NCBI GenBank assembly: GCA_020636745.1
Contig: JACJXH010000007.1
Coordinates: 62,001 to 126,000, forward strand
Direction of reading: 5' to 3'
Source of the DNA: Lentimicrobiaceae bacterium
GTDB lineage: Bacteria; Bacteroidota; Bacteroidia; Bacteroidales; Lentimicrobiaceae
DNA: 64,000 bases
The notes beneath the pieces are model-generated. The model had not been told where the DNA came from. It did no database searches and saw nothing but the letters and a program-made list of their open reading frames with translations. The position numbers and the translations under genes were made by a program. Shown piece after piece: positions 45,636-54,361 of this stretch. Position 1 is the first letter of the stretch; the number at the start of each line of letters is the position of its first letter.

Positions 45636-47018
45636 ATGAAACACAAGGCGAGTTATTTTCGTGCTGTTTTGATGGCCACCGTAGTTTTAATCTCAAACCA
45701 GTTTAACCTTGTTTATAGTCAGGCTGATTCTACCAGTGAGAAACGTACTCAGGTAGCTGAAAAAGTGAAAACAGGGCTTAATTTTGGTGCTCTCCCTGCC
45801 GTAGCGTTTGATTCTGATCTTGGATTTCAATATGGATTATTGGGGAATCTTTTTCAATATGGAGATGGAACAACCTATCCAGACTATCGTTGGTCGCTTT
45901 ACGGTGAATGGTCTCGAACGACGAAAGGCAGTGGAATAAATCAGTTGTTCTTCGATTCAAAATACCTGCTGCCTCATCAGATTCGGATAACTGCCGACTT
46001 TAGTTTTCTGACCGAAAGGGCTTTGGATTTTTACGGTTTTAATGGTTTTGAATCGGTTTATAATTCTTCGTTTGAAGATGACAATGCAGATGGATATATC
46101 TCACGTGTTTACTACAGGCATGAGCGCAAATTAGCCAGAATAACCTTTGATTTTCAGGGAAAAATTAATCAATTGCCCCTACGGTGGCTGGCTGGATATG
46201 GTTATTTTAATGTTAAAATTGGTTCAGTTGATATTGACAGATTAAATAAAGGGCTTGATGAAGCTGATAAATTACCTGCTGTGGATGGCCTTTATGATAA
46301 ATATGTGAATTGGGGAATTATTCCTCAAAATGAAGCGGTTGGAGGTGTATATCACTTTCTGAAACTTGGACTTGTTTATGACACCCGCGACAATGAAGCA
46401 AACCCAAACAATGGCATGTGGTCTGAAGTTGTGCTTATGGCCGCACCGGGTTTTTCAGGAAAATCAGAAAAAGCTTTTTCAAAATTGGCAATTACACACC
46501 GGCAATATTTCCCTCTGAAAAAAGAAGTACTCACCCTGGCTTACCGACTTGGCTGGCAAGCTACTATTGGCGGGCATACACCATTCTATATGCAGCCATA
46601 TATGGTTAACACCTTTACGCGTACTACTAAAAATGATGGATTGGGAGGTGCGCGCTCTTTACGTGGTATCTTAAGAAACAGAATTGTGGGTGATGCCTTT
46701 ACTTATGGGAATTTTGAACTGCGATGGAAATTCAGGAAATTTTATCGATGGAAACAGAATTTTTACTATTCACTCAACTTGTTTAGCGATATGGGAACCA
46801 TTACCCGTTCTGCATATGTTGACAAAAGTTTGATTCCTGAAAGTGAGACTTTTAGCAATTATTTTACGCAGGATAGTCCCGGGTTTCACGTTTCATATGG
46901 AGCAGGCTTAAGATTAGCCATGAATCAGAATTTTATTCTTGCAGTAGATTACGGACTTGCCGCAGATAAACGCGATGGTGATAGCGGATTGTATATCAAT
47001 CTTGGTTTTCTGTTTTAA
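45636..47018 (+). CDS. Omp85-like (BamA/TamA-type) outer-membrane barrel without POTRA domains
   Basis: The protein has 460 residues. After a signal peptide (1-29) the whole chain is beta-rich. YDTRDNEANPNNGMW (248-262) is the typical surface-antigen (D15) strand and turn, and SLRGILRNRIVGD (341-353) is the loop-6 RG motif that closes the barrel in BamA-type proteins; the C terminus LYINLGFLF ends in an aromatic residue. There is no room for a POTRA domain, so it is a barrel-only member as often found in Bacteroidota. Such proteins have unknown roles, perhaps in lipid or protein insertion at the outer membrane. Neighbours do not help. Confidence 0.8.
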   Translation: MKHKASYFRAVLMATVVLISNQFNLVYSQADSTSEKRTQVAEKVKTGLNFGALPAVAFDSDLGFQYGLLGNLFQYGDGTTYPDYRWSLYGEWSRTTKGSGINQLFFDSKYLLPHQIRITADFSFLTERALDFYGFNGFESVYNSSFEDDNADGYISRVYYRHERKLARITFDFQGKINQLPLRWLAGYGYFNVKIGSVDIDRLNKGLDEADKLPAVDGLYDKYVNWGIIPQNEAVGGVYHFLKLGLVYDTRDNEANPNNGMWSEVVLMAAPGFSGKSEKAFSKLAITHRQYFPLKKEVLTLAYRLGWQATIGGHTPFYMQPYMVNTFTRTTKNDGLGGARSLRGILRNRIVGDAFTYGNFELRWKFRKFYRWKQNFYYSLNLFSDMGTITRSAYVDKSLIPESETFSNYFTQDSPGFHVSYGAGLRLAMNQNFILAVDYGLAADKRDGDSGLYINLGFLF

Positions 47019-47273
47019 GGACAAGGCTTATTAGATCTAAAATCTTGTTTTACTCTTTCCTTATTTGCCCCAAAGTTAACATCCGGGCCGTATCAACTTT
47101 TTTAAGTTGCACATTAATAGCTGGTTACATCTTAGCTTAAATTTTATAATATAATCTTAAAATTCTATAAGACGAACATCCCCCTTCAGGTGTCATAAGT
47201 ATTATAAATATTGACAGGATGGAGATGCTAATGCCATTTAAATCAATAATTGTCGAACTTAAAACCATAAACC

Positions 47274-47963
47274 ATGAAAAAATCAAGATTAAGTGCAATT
47301 GTGATTATCATGATTGTTTCTGTGGCTACTTTTCTGATAAGTTGCACAGGTAAGGATGATGACTTGGCTGATGCCAGAGAGCTTCAACAAAAATCTGAAG
47401 CTGCTGTTACTGACGTCGCATGCTGCTTTTCAGCCGATACATTACCTGTAGAGACATTGAGTCAGACAGAAATCGATGCGCTTTTGTTAATGCGCGAAGA
47501 AGAATTAATGGCCCGCGATGTATATGTTTACTTAAGCGGTCTTTATTCCACGCCTGTATTTGCAAATATCTCTCTGAGTGAGCAACAGCATGCATCGGCC
47601 ATAGCAGCTTTATTGGTAAAATATGGATTGGATGATATTGCAGCAGATCATCAGGCCGGAGTTTTTGTGAATCAGGAGCTGCAGGAATTGTATAACTCAT
47701 TGATTGCAATGGGAGAGGAGTCTATTACCGGAGCTTTTACTGCAGGAGCTACCATTGAAGATATGGATATCTTTGATTTGATGCAGTTGTCAGAACAGGT
47801 TGATAATGCTGACATTCTGTTGGTTTTTGCAAATCTAACCAAGGGCTCTCGCAACCATCTCAGATCGTTTGTGGCTCATTTGCTCAAAGTGGGTGTAAAC
47901 TACCAACCCCAGTTTATTAGTCAGGATTTGTTTGATGAAATTATCAATAGCCCTCATGAATAG
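47274..47963 (+). CDS. DUF2202 ferritin-like lipoprotein
   Basis: The protein has 229 residues. A lipoprotein signal ends at Cys24 (TFLISCTG). From about residue 60 the chain is helical with ALLLMREEELMARDVYVYL and ISLSEQQHASAIAALLVKYGL, the ferritin-like DUF2202 pattern in which Glu and His residues of adjacent helices could hold a di-metal site. The second helix pair (about 175-215) has EQVDNADILLVFANLTKGSRNHLRSF. Members are found as periplasmic or surface proteins; activity unknown. The gene is followed at once by a strong terminator shared with the convergent deiminase gene. A GAAC/TGTC pair at 47174-47194 lies about 80 bases upstream. Confidence 0.85.
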   Translation: MKKSRLSAIVIIMIVSVATFLISCTGKDDDLADARELQQKSEAAVTDVACCFSADTLPVETLSQTEIDALLLMREEELMARDVYVYLSGLYSTPVFANISLSEQQHASAIAALLVKYGLDDIAADHQAGVFVNQELQELYNSLIAMGEESITGAFTAGATIEDMDIFDLMQLSEQVDNADILLVFANLTKGSRNHLRSFVAHLLKVGVNYQPQFISQDLFDEIINSPHE

Positions 47964-47970
47964 AATAAAA

Positions 47971-48004
47971 AAAATCCCCGGTTTTAAACCGGGGATTTTT
48001 TTTT
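47971..48004. terminator. Bidirectional intrinsic terminator
   Basis: AAAAATCCCCGG and CCGGGGATTTTT form a nearly perfect palindrome with A- and T-runs on either side, between the convergent genes ending at 47963 and 48003. It overlaps the stop codon of the latter. Confidence 0.92.
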
Positions 48005-50408
48005 AAAGTTTGCTTACTTTGAGCGTTTTTTCAAATTCAGTTGATTGAATTTTCAGATAATAGATGCCTTTATGCAAATCATTAAAAGGAAGTGAAATCC
48101 TGTTTGAACCTTTGCTCGTTGATGTGTTTTTAACTGGCATTACAATTTTACCATAAGCATCAGAAACAGTTAGTTGAAGTTTCATTGGGACTTCAGCGTT
48201 TATTTCCAGATTCAATACGTCCTTTACAGGATTGGGGAATGCGCTTACAGATATTGCGTTTTCTTTAAAATCAGCAACAGCTGTATTTACAGATACTTCA
48301 AAAGTGACAGGTATTTCAATTACTGGCTGGTCAGGGTCGTTTGAGAGTATTGAGATGATTCCTTGGTATGAGCCAATGCTTAAATCAGCAGCATCGCATG
48401 TAACTGTAATTTCCTGATTCTGGCCTGCTGCAACAGAGCCTTCATAAAGGTCAGTGGTAAGCCAGTTGCCGGTTTCGGTCGGACGTACAAATTTCACTGT
48501 AACATTTGTTGCCTGATGTCCGCCATCACCATAAGTATCTTCAATCCACAGTTTCCAGGTTCCCTGCAAAGATTCACCTGCAAAGGCATCGCTGATTACG
48601 GTGTAAAAACCGTCGGCCTGGCCGGAGGCAAGCATAAATTTATTGCCAGCTGGTGATTCAGCCCAAATGGATCCTTCAGAAGCGTAATTGTCTGTGTTCC
48701 AGTTGTAAGAAACCAGCATTGAGCCAAGTTCTCCTGGTTCAGCAACAGCTATATTGGTCCATCCGGCTTCGGTATAGGTATTATAGTTGTATGAGCTTGC
48801 AGCCGGACTATTGGCAACTGTTTTGGTTATGGTATCATTAACCGAAGTTGAAAGTGTAATGGAATAATTTAGTCCAAGCTGACCAGAATTGCTGATGTAA
48901 AACGATTGTACATCATTTAGCCCCTGCATGGCTGCGAAAGACATTTGTTGCTGACTGGTTTCTGCCTGTGCAAAATATTGCTCTCCGATGTAAAATTCAT
49001 GTGGGTCGGGCTTTCCAATAAAGGGGTGGTTCTCACTTCTGCCTGACGCATCAGCAGCATGAATATAGTATTGAACAGTACTGCCATAATCAGGTGAAGG
49101 GAGGCTTGCCGTCCAGTTATTGGCAGACGTATTGGTCATGTTGATGGCGGTAAACGGAGTGTAGGGGTTTGGATTTACCCTGTAATATAAAATGACAGAG
49201 TCTGCAATTATTGCTGAGCCACTGAAAGCGGTAATTTCGGCTGTAAAATTGTAATTATCAGCTGTTGGTGCGTTTCCCAACAAAGGAATGTGTTTAATGC
49301 GAAGCATGCCAGGGTCGGCCATTTCGTGTGTGCGGCAATGTAATGCATCCGTTGATTCCCATGGCGCTGCCGGAAGCTGGGTGATACCGAAAATTTTGTA
49401 ACCAGGCATAGCCTGACGATAGACTTCCAATGCAGCCTGATCATAAGCCGAGCCTGTTATGGGTACAAATACCTTGTCGTTGAGAATAAATGAGTTTGTG
49501 TAAGGCTGGTTGTCAGGTGTGTTGACTCTGTATACTTCGTATGGCGTATTCCATGGAGAAGTTAAAGAGGCAAAATAGGCGGCAGTTGCTTCAATTTCGT
49601 CATATTGAGGGTGTGTTGAAGGTACTGATCTGATAAGTACCTTGTTGGTTGCTAGGTATTTTCCCCAGCAGTCAATATGGTCTATATAAGTATTATTGGG
49701 GTCTTCCAGTACATGATAATCATTAATGCCAAGATAGTCGTGCATTTTCTGATCAACTTCTGCAGGTGTTTGTGTTGGGTTTTCAGTGTATGCAATGGTG
49801 GTTGATGCTGCTTCTCCGTAACTGTTGGTCATATAATTGCCTCCGGTGTGAATTACATTCATGCCAAACCATTCAAGCCCTAATTCTGCGGCTACTTTTT
49901 TGGGTACTTCATCATCATTTGGTCGGGGCCGGTTGTATGGGAAGTCAACAATGCCAATTTGATTGTCGCCATAAATAATGTACCAGGGCCCGAAATCGCG
50001 GGTCCAGTAACTGTCTGTTTGTGCGTAAATAAAATTGCAATTGTCAAGGTTTACACCCGCCTGTGTATACTGGCTTCTAACATTGGTTTCCTGCGATGCA
50101 CCTGAAACAAGTGTAGTGACGATGGCATCGCGGGCCATTTCGCGAATCAATGTCATTGGGATGCCAAATGGATAAGCTACAAGTACTCCTTTTGCCCGTT
50201 CAAATTCACCTAAACTGGTAATTGTTCCCGTAGGAGGAGCTGTTTCAACAAACGATTTGCCAATTAAATGTTTGTTTAATGCCTCTTCAGCACTCATCTG
50301 GTGAGTTAACCGGGGCTTGGGATATTTGTTGTTTTCCTGTGCTGACAGGCTCAGGCTCAATAATACACAGACTAAAATAGTTAGCTGTTTTAGCAGGTTA
50401 GTTTTCAT
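48003..50408 (-). CDS. T9SS-secreted peptidylarginine deiminase, PPAD-like
   Basis: The protein has 801 residues from the ATG at 50408; starting here puts the signal peptide (1-23) at the N terminus, whereas the longer frame from 50435 does not. The catalytic domain (about 55-375) has the guanidino-modifying fold. Asp138 in YWTRDFGPW, His244 and Asp246 in YIDHIDCWGK and nucleophile Cys358 in ALHCRTHE line up with Asp130, His236, Asp238 and Cys351 of Porphyromonas gingivalis PPAD, at almost constant offset. An Ig-like domain (about 380-470), a proprotein-convertase P-like domain (about 490-650), a Hydin-like domain (about 655-722) and a type A T9SS sorting domain (about 727-801) follow. The reaction would be conversion of arginine to citrulline in proteins or peptides. 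The simpler alternative, agmatine deiminase, fits less well because those are cytosolic. Confidence 0.88.
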   Translation of the reverse strand: MKTNLLKQLTILVCVLLSLSLSAQENNKYPKPRLTHQMSAEEALNKHLIGKSFVETAPPTGTITSLGEFERAKGVLVAYPFGIPMTLIREMARDAIVTTLVSGASQETNVRSQYTQAGVNLDNCNFIYAQTDSYWTRDFGPWYIIYGDNQIGIVDFPYNRPRPNDDEVPKKVAAELGLEWFGMNVIHTGGNYMTNSYGEAASTTIAYTENPTQTPAEVDQKMHDYLGINDYHVLEDPNNTYIDHIDCWGKYLATNKVLIRSVPSTHPQYDEIEATAAYFASLTSPWNTPYEVYRVNTPDNQPYTNSFILNDKVFVPITGSAYDQAALEVYRQAMPGYKIFGITQLPAAPWESTDALHCRTHEMADPGMLRIKHIPLLGNAPTADNYNFTAEITAFSGSAIIADSVILYYRVNPNPYTPFTAINMTNTSANNWTASLPSPDYGSTVQYYIHAADASGRSENHPFIGKPDPHEFYIGEQYFAQAETSQQQMSFAAMQGLNDVQSFYISNSGQLGLNYSITLSTSVNDTITKTVANSPAASSYNYNTYTEAGWTNIAVAEPGELGSMLVSYNWNTDNYASEGSIWAESPAGNKFMLASGQADGFYTVISDAFAGESLQGTWKLWIEDTYGDGGHQATNVTVKFVRPTETGNWLTTDLYEGSVAAGQNQEITVTCDAADLSIGSYQGIISILSNDPDQPVIEIPVTFEVSVNTAVADFKENAISVSAFPNPVKDVLNLEINAEVPMKLQLTVSDAYGKIVMPVKNTSTSKGSNRISLPFNDLHKGIYYLKIQSTEFEKTLKVSKL

Positions 50409-50432
50409 AAATAAATTTATATAGAAGTCAGG

Positions 50433-50440
50433 CAAAGATA
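50433..50440 (-). promoter_or_regulatory. -7 promoter box of the deiminase gene
   Basis: On the minus strand TATCTTTG fits TAnnTTTG, 24 bases before the start codon at 50408. No TTG at the ideal distance. This position also argues for the downstream start codon, since 50435 would lie inside the box. Confidence 0.5.
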
Positions 50441-50649
50441 AAAATTCCTGAAAATAAGCTTCGCTTAGCTTTAAATTTAATACTCATTGCTGTGGTAAGT
50501 AATACGAGTTTATGGAAATCGTGGCTGTTTTCTATTGTTAGGCCTCTAATCTTGTTTTGTTGAGTTCAGCTGAAAGAGCGCTGGATATGCAATAAATGAG
50601 AAACAGCAATGTTGCCTTTACAGGTTTTTTCGAAGTCAAGCTGTTTTTT

Positions 50650-51177
50650 TTATAAAGTATAGTGCAGTTGTGTTAGCCCTGTTTTAAATTGTTTTGCACT
50701 TAATAAAGTTAGTTTTTGTTCAGGACGCCCATCTTTAAACAAGCGTATGCCATTCCCGAGTAAAACAGGTATGACTGAAATAATCATTTCGTCAATGAAT
50801 TGTTCCATTAATAATTCATGGGTGATTTGGGCTCCGCCATCAATGAAAATGTGCTTGCCTTTGTCGCTTTTCAATTGCAGGATGAGATTACGAAGATTAC
50901 CTGTGTAAAAGCTGATTTTGCCAATTGAAGGGCGTGCCGATCTGGTGATCACAAATGTGGTAAGGTCAATATGCGGAAAAACTGGCACCTGGTTCATAAT
51001 CCAATCATATGTTTTCCGTCCCAGAATTACGGTGTCGACAGTGTTTAAAAATTCGCCATATCCATAGTCTTCACCTTCCTGTTCTACCATTGATAAGAAG
51101 CCAAGATCGTCATTGGGCCCGGCAATATATCCATCCAGACTTACTGCAATATAAAGAATTGTTTTTCTTTCAGACAT
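50650..51177 (-). CDS. RibD C-terminal/dihydrofolate-reductase-fold protein
   Basis: The protein has 175 residues with the RibD_C/YwjB-like fold. RKTILYIAVSLDGYIAGPNDDLGFL (4-28) is the typical first strand and loop, VILGRKTYDWI (about 50-60) the cofactor region and HIFIDGGAQITHELL (about 109-123) the GG motif before helix E. These stand-alone proteins bind NADPH and have unknown substrates; true folate reduction or riboflavin synthesis is unlikely. The gene starts 12 bases after the fucosidase stop codon, so it is probably the last gene of the glycosidase operon, with no obvious functional tie. Confidence 0.85.
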   Translation of the reverse strand: MSERKTILYIAVSLDGYIAGPNDDLGFLSMVEQEGEDYGYGEFLNTVDTVILGRKTYDWIMNQVPVFPHIDLTTFVITRSARPSIGKISFYTGNLRNLILQLKSDKGKHIFIDGGAQITHELLMEQFIDEMIISVIPVLLGNGIRLFKDGRPEQKLTLLSAKQFKTGLTQLHYTL

Positions 51178-51189
51178 TTTGAAACTGTG

Positions 51190-52521
51190 TTAATTGCTTT
51201 CAATAGGTTTGATTTCATTTGAAAATAGATTTGCTTCGCCTTCTAAAAGAATTGCAATTACTGTAACATCTTTATCCTGGACTTCATCCGGCACATCAAT
51301 GTAAAGCAAACCGGGCGCATCGCTCCAGTATTGCTTTCCTATTACTTTATAGGAGAGCTTTGTGCCATTTCCTACCACCCATACTCTGTTCACTTTATTT
51401 TGAAGGCCTTTTACCAAAATTGGGCCATTGGGTTTGTTATCGAGATAAAGGTAGAGTGTAGTGCGGTCTTTTGAAAGTGCTGTGTATCCGTTGAAATAAC
51501 CAGGAGGGATGCCGGCACGGGTGCCGTAAATAGCTTCGGCATGTTTTTCGGTCCAGCGTCCCAGGCTTTCAAGGATTTCCTGTTGTTCGTTGGGGATGGT
51601 TCCATCGGGTTTGGGACCAATGTCAAGCAACAGATTTCCTCCCATACTTATGCAATCAACTAATATTCTGATAATCTGATTTGCTGATTTATATTCTTTG
51701 TCGTTGGGCTGGTAACCCCATGAGTTGTTCATGGTCATACACAATTCCCAATACTCGTCGTGGGGTTTTGTTACAGGAATACCTTGCTCAGGGGTGGCAT
51801 AATCGCCATAGCCTTGTAAACGGGAATTGATAATGGCTGCAGGGTTCTCCTTCAGTATCATCTCTCTGATTTCGCGTGCATGCCAGGTTTCTGCATTTTG
51901 TTCCCAGTCGCCGTCAAACCAGTACAAATCAGGGTGAAAACGGCTGATTTCCTTTAACTGGGCAAAATTGAAGCTGACAAATTTTTGCCACCGCGCCGGG
52001 TCGTTCTCATAGCGTTTTTGTTTTCTGGTGAAATAAGGGTAGTTGGGGTGCGACCAGTCCAAAAGTGAATAATATAAGCCCAATTTGAGGCCTTCTTGTT
52101 GAATGGCATCGGCAAAAGGTTGAATCAGGTCGCGGTGGGCTTTGCTTTTTTCCACAACATTGAGGTCGCTTTGGCGGGTATTCCAGAGCGCAACCCCATC
52201 ATGGTGTTTAGTAGTGATAACGGCATATTTTGCACCGCTATTTTTAATGAGTTGAGCCCATTGCACCGGATTGTATTTTTCTGCGGTGAAGCCGGTCAAT
52301 TGTTTCATATAGTCATCATATGGTATGTAACCATTATAAAAAGACCACGACTCATCAATTCCTCCAACACTGTATATGCCCCAGTGAATAAAAATACCCA
52401 ATTTGGCGTCTTTAAACCAGGCGAGTCTTTCTTCTTTGGGCAATTCGTTTTCCTGGGCAAATAAGCCTGAACAGGTAATGGCCAGCATAAGAAACAAGAG
52501 CGTAATTTTTGTTGGTTTCAT
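51190..52521 (-). CDS. GH29 alpha-L-fucosidase, second of two
   Basis: The protein has 443 residues from the ATG at 52521, where a signal peptide (1-22, LFAQ) begins. This start also overlaps the stop codon of the upstream PNGase-like gene as ATGA, indicating translational coupling. GH29 features: WFKDAKLGIFIHWGIYSVGG (35-54), KYAVITTKHHDGVALW (98-113), and YWFDGDWEQ (200-208) with Asp203 as the probable catalytic nucleophile. It removes terminal alpha-L-fucose with retention; the linkage (1,2; 1,3/4; 1,6) cannot be read from the sequence. It is periplasmic or exported, has no T9SS tail, and is followed by the RibD-like gene. Confidence 0.93.
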   Translation of the reverse strand: MKPTKITLLFLMLAITCSGLFAQENELPKEERLAWFKDAKLGIFIHWGIYSVGGIDESWSFYNGYIPYDDYMKQLTGFTAEKYNPVQWAQLIKNSGAKYAVITTKHHDGVALWNTRQSDLNVVEKSKAHRDLIQPFADAIQQEGLKLGLYYSLLDWSHPNYPYFTRKQKRYENDPARWQKFVSFNFAQLKEISRFHPDLYWFDGDWEQNAETWHAREIREMILKENPAAIINSRLQGYGDYATPEQGIPVTKPHDEYWELCMTMNNSWGYQPNDKEYKSANQIIRILVDCISMGGNLLLDIGPKPDGTIPNEQQEILESLGRWTEKHAEAIYGTRAGIPPGYFNGYTALSKDRTTLYLYLDNKPNGPILVKGLQNKVNRVWVVGNGTKLSYKVIGKQYWSDAPGLLYIDVPDEVQDKDVTVIAILLEGEANLFSNEIKPIESN

Positions 52522-54197
52522 TGTGGTTGATTTGCTGAAATATTTCCGGTGAGAACTCCGGTAACTGCCCAATGGCTGAAACTGTCGCCTTCGTTTTCAC
52601 CCTGGTTAATAACTATGCTTATATGGTGGTTGCCTGGCGCTAAATTGGTTAGTGGTATGAACCAGGGAGGCGTTAATGTTGCCGGGCACCAGTTCGAACG
52701 GCTTAAGTCGCTGGATGATAGCCCGTTTTCAAAGTTTCCGGACGCGGGGTTTGACATGCGGTAGGTGGCACAATCTGTTCTCCACGGAGTGTGACTGAAT
52801 ATCAGGTTCCCATCAATAAAAATCTGATTGAGTTTGGGATTAAACTCATCGCCACCGCCCCAGCCACCATGGCCTGTTGAGGTGAACAGAAGCTGAAGTC
52901 CGTTAATGTGAGGTGGAAGCTCAAATTCTGTTGACAGTGTGTCTGTTTTGAATAACCGTCCATAATTCTGCCCCGACATCTCAAGAATATTTACCGTGTT
53001 GAACAGTGGTTTTATCCATTTCTCGGCAACAGGTGCGTTGTCCCAGGGTGGGTAAAACTGTAAATCAAGACTTACTTTATGCCCGCCTTTGTCGTAATTT
53101 CCTATGAAAATGCCTATCCAAAGGTCGGACCTGGTGTTTGGGACTAAAGCTGTAATTTCTTGTTTATAGACTACCGAGTCCTGCCAGTTGTAGTTGTTTA
53201 TTTCTCTGAGTTTATTAAAATGTGACACACCAAAGGAAGTAAAGAAGCGCATAAGTTCTACAGGCACTTCATATTCTGCTGTACTGATAAATCCCTGATA
53301 TTTCTCACCGTTTTTATCCATGATGATGGGCATTGTTTCAACCCCGTTTTGTAAGGCATCTAAGATTGTTTTTTCTTTGTCGCCGGCAATTGTAAACAGG
53401 CTGCAGGTTCTGTCATATGCATCTCCGTTTGACCAGTTGGTTATTGTGGCAAAGACACTTCCGCCTTTTTTGTTAATTTCAGGTAATGCTATTTTTTTCA
53501 GGATGACTGTGCCGTTTGAAAACCGGTAGGTTGAATCGGTAAATCCAAATTCAGGGTTTTTAATTGAATCGCCAAAATTAATTACCTGCTTGTTGAACAC
53601 GTTGACATGGGTGTATCTTGATTTTATCTGAAGTTCTCTGGCTTGTGATTTGCTGATTGGCGTGGCCAGTTGATAGGGATAGTCAGGCAAAGTGTCATCA
53701 GAAAGCGAATGAATGGAAACAGCCTCAAGAGTGCGGTTCCCATTGATAACGATTTTCATGACCAGACTGTTTTCGGGCAAAAAGTTCTTATAAGGACTCC
53801 CTTTTATCACGGTTTCTGTTGTGTACCAGACTTCAATAGTATTTGAAAAGGATTTGTAGATAGCTTTTGAACAGTTGAATCCTAATATTTTTTCTGTGTT
53901 ATTTGTAAATACAGGCTGGTCTGTTTCCGAAAATGGCGTTATTGTTTTGTAGGCTACATTGTTAAATCTCATGATGTCAACCAGCTCTTTTCGGTTGAAA
54001 TCTATAAATTCTCTGGTGTCAGATGTTTCCGTTGATAAAAAGGCCACATTCTTGAAAAATCTGAAGCGGTAGGTGTTTACTGAATCTATTTTGCCATTGT
54101 TTTTCTGCTGGTAAACAATTTCAAGCACAGGCTGGCTATGAACCAATGATGCAAAACAGCATAAATAGATGACGAGTAGCAGAGATTTATAATTCAT
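52518..54197 (-). CDS. PNGase F-like peptide-N-glycosidase with GLPGLI-like N-terminal domain
   Basis: The protein has 559 residues from the ATG at 54197, where a signal peptide (1-22, VHSQ) begins. The N-terminal part (about 23-170) resembles the GLPGLI family (KILGFNCSKAIYKS at 103-116). The two jelly-roll domains of PNGase F follow. NGDAYDRTCSLF (257-268) matches the region holding the catalytic Asp of Elizabethkingia PNGase F (its Asp60), here Asp262, and GDEFNPK (449-455) matches that with its Glu206, here Glu451. NWCPATLTPPW (502-512) corresponds to the GWCPGMAVP segment. The third PNGase F acid (Glu118) seems to be replaced. The enzyme would cleave whole N-glycans from asparagine, giving aspartate and ammonia. 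An extra N-terminal domain is also known in the larger PNGase F-II. It is flanked by two fucosidases, which suits core-fucosylated glycans. Confidence 0.8.
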   Translation of the reverse strand: MNYKSLLLVIYLCCFASLVHSQPVLEIVYQQKNNGKIDSVNTYRFRFFKNVAFLSTETSDTREFIDFNRKELVDIMRFNNVAYKTITPFSETDQPVFTNNTEKILGFNCSKAIYKSFSNTIEVWYTTETVIKGSPYKNFLPENSLVMKIVINGNRTLEAVSIHSLSDDTLPDYPYQLATPISKSQARELQIKSRYTHVNVFNKQVINFGDSIKNPEFGFTDSTYRFSNGTVILKKIALPEINKKGGSVFATITNWSNGDAYDRTCSLFTIAGDKEKTILDALQNGVETMPIIMDKNGEKYQGFISTAEYEVPVELMRFFTSFGVSHFNKLREINNYNWQDSVVYKQEITALVPNTRSDLWIGIFIGNYDKGGHKVSLDLQFYPPWDNAPVAEKWIKPLFNTVNILEMSGQNYGRLFKTDTLSTEFELPPHINGLQLLFTSTGHGGWGGGDEFNPKLNQIFIDGNLIFSHTPWRTDCATYRMSNPASGNFENGLSSSDLSRSNWCPATLTPPWFIPLTNLAPGNHHISIVINQGENEGDSFSHWAVTGVLTGNISANQPQ

Positions 54198-54361
54198 AGG
54201 TTTTGTTTGAAAGGTTGACCAAATGTTCATGTGATGTAACTTTTAACTAAATCTTGTCTGCCAGTGCATTGTAGTTTTGATTCAGTTACCAGGTTAGCTG
54301 TAATGTTAGCCTGATTTTAAGTTTAAACTTGTAAAAGTGGTTGAACCCGGCTATTCCCGGA

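Noticed and set aside
47174..47194. GAAC...TGTC pair upstream of the DUF2202 gene as an ECF promoter
   Set aside because: Spacing of 14 bases is short for that class, and the sequence does not match the three shared boxes.
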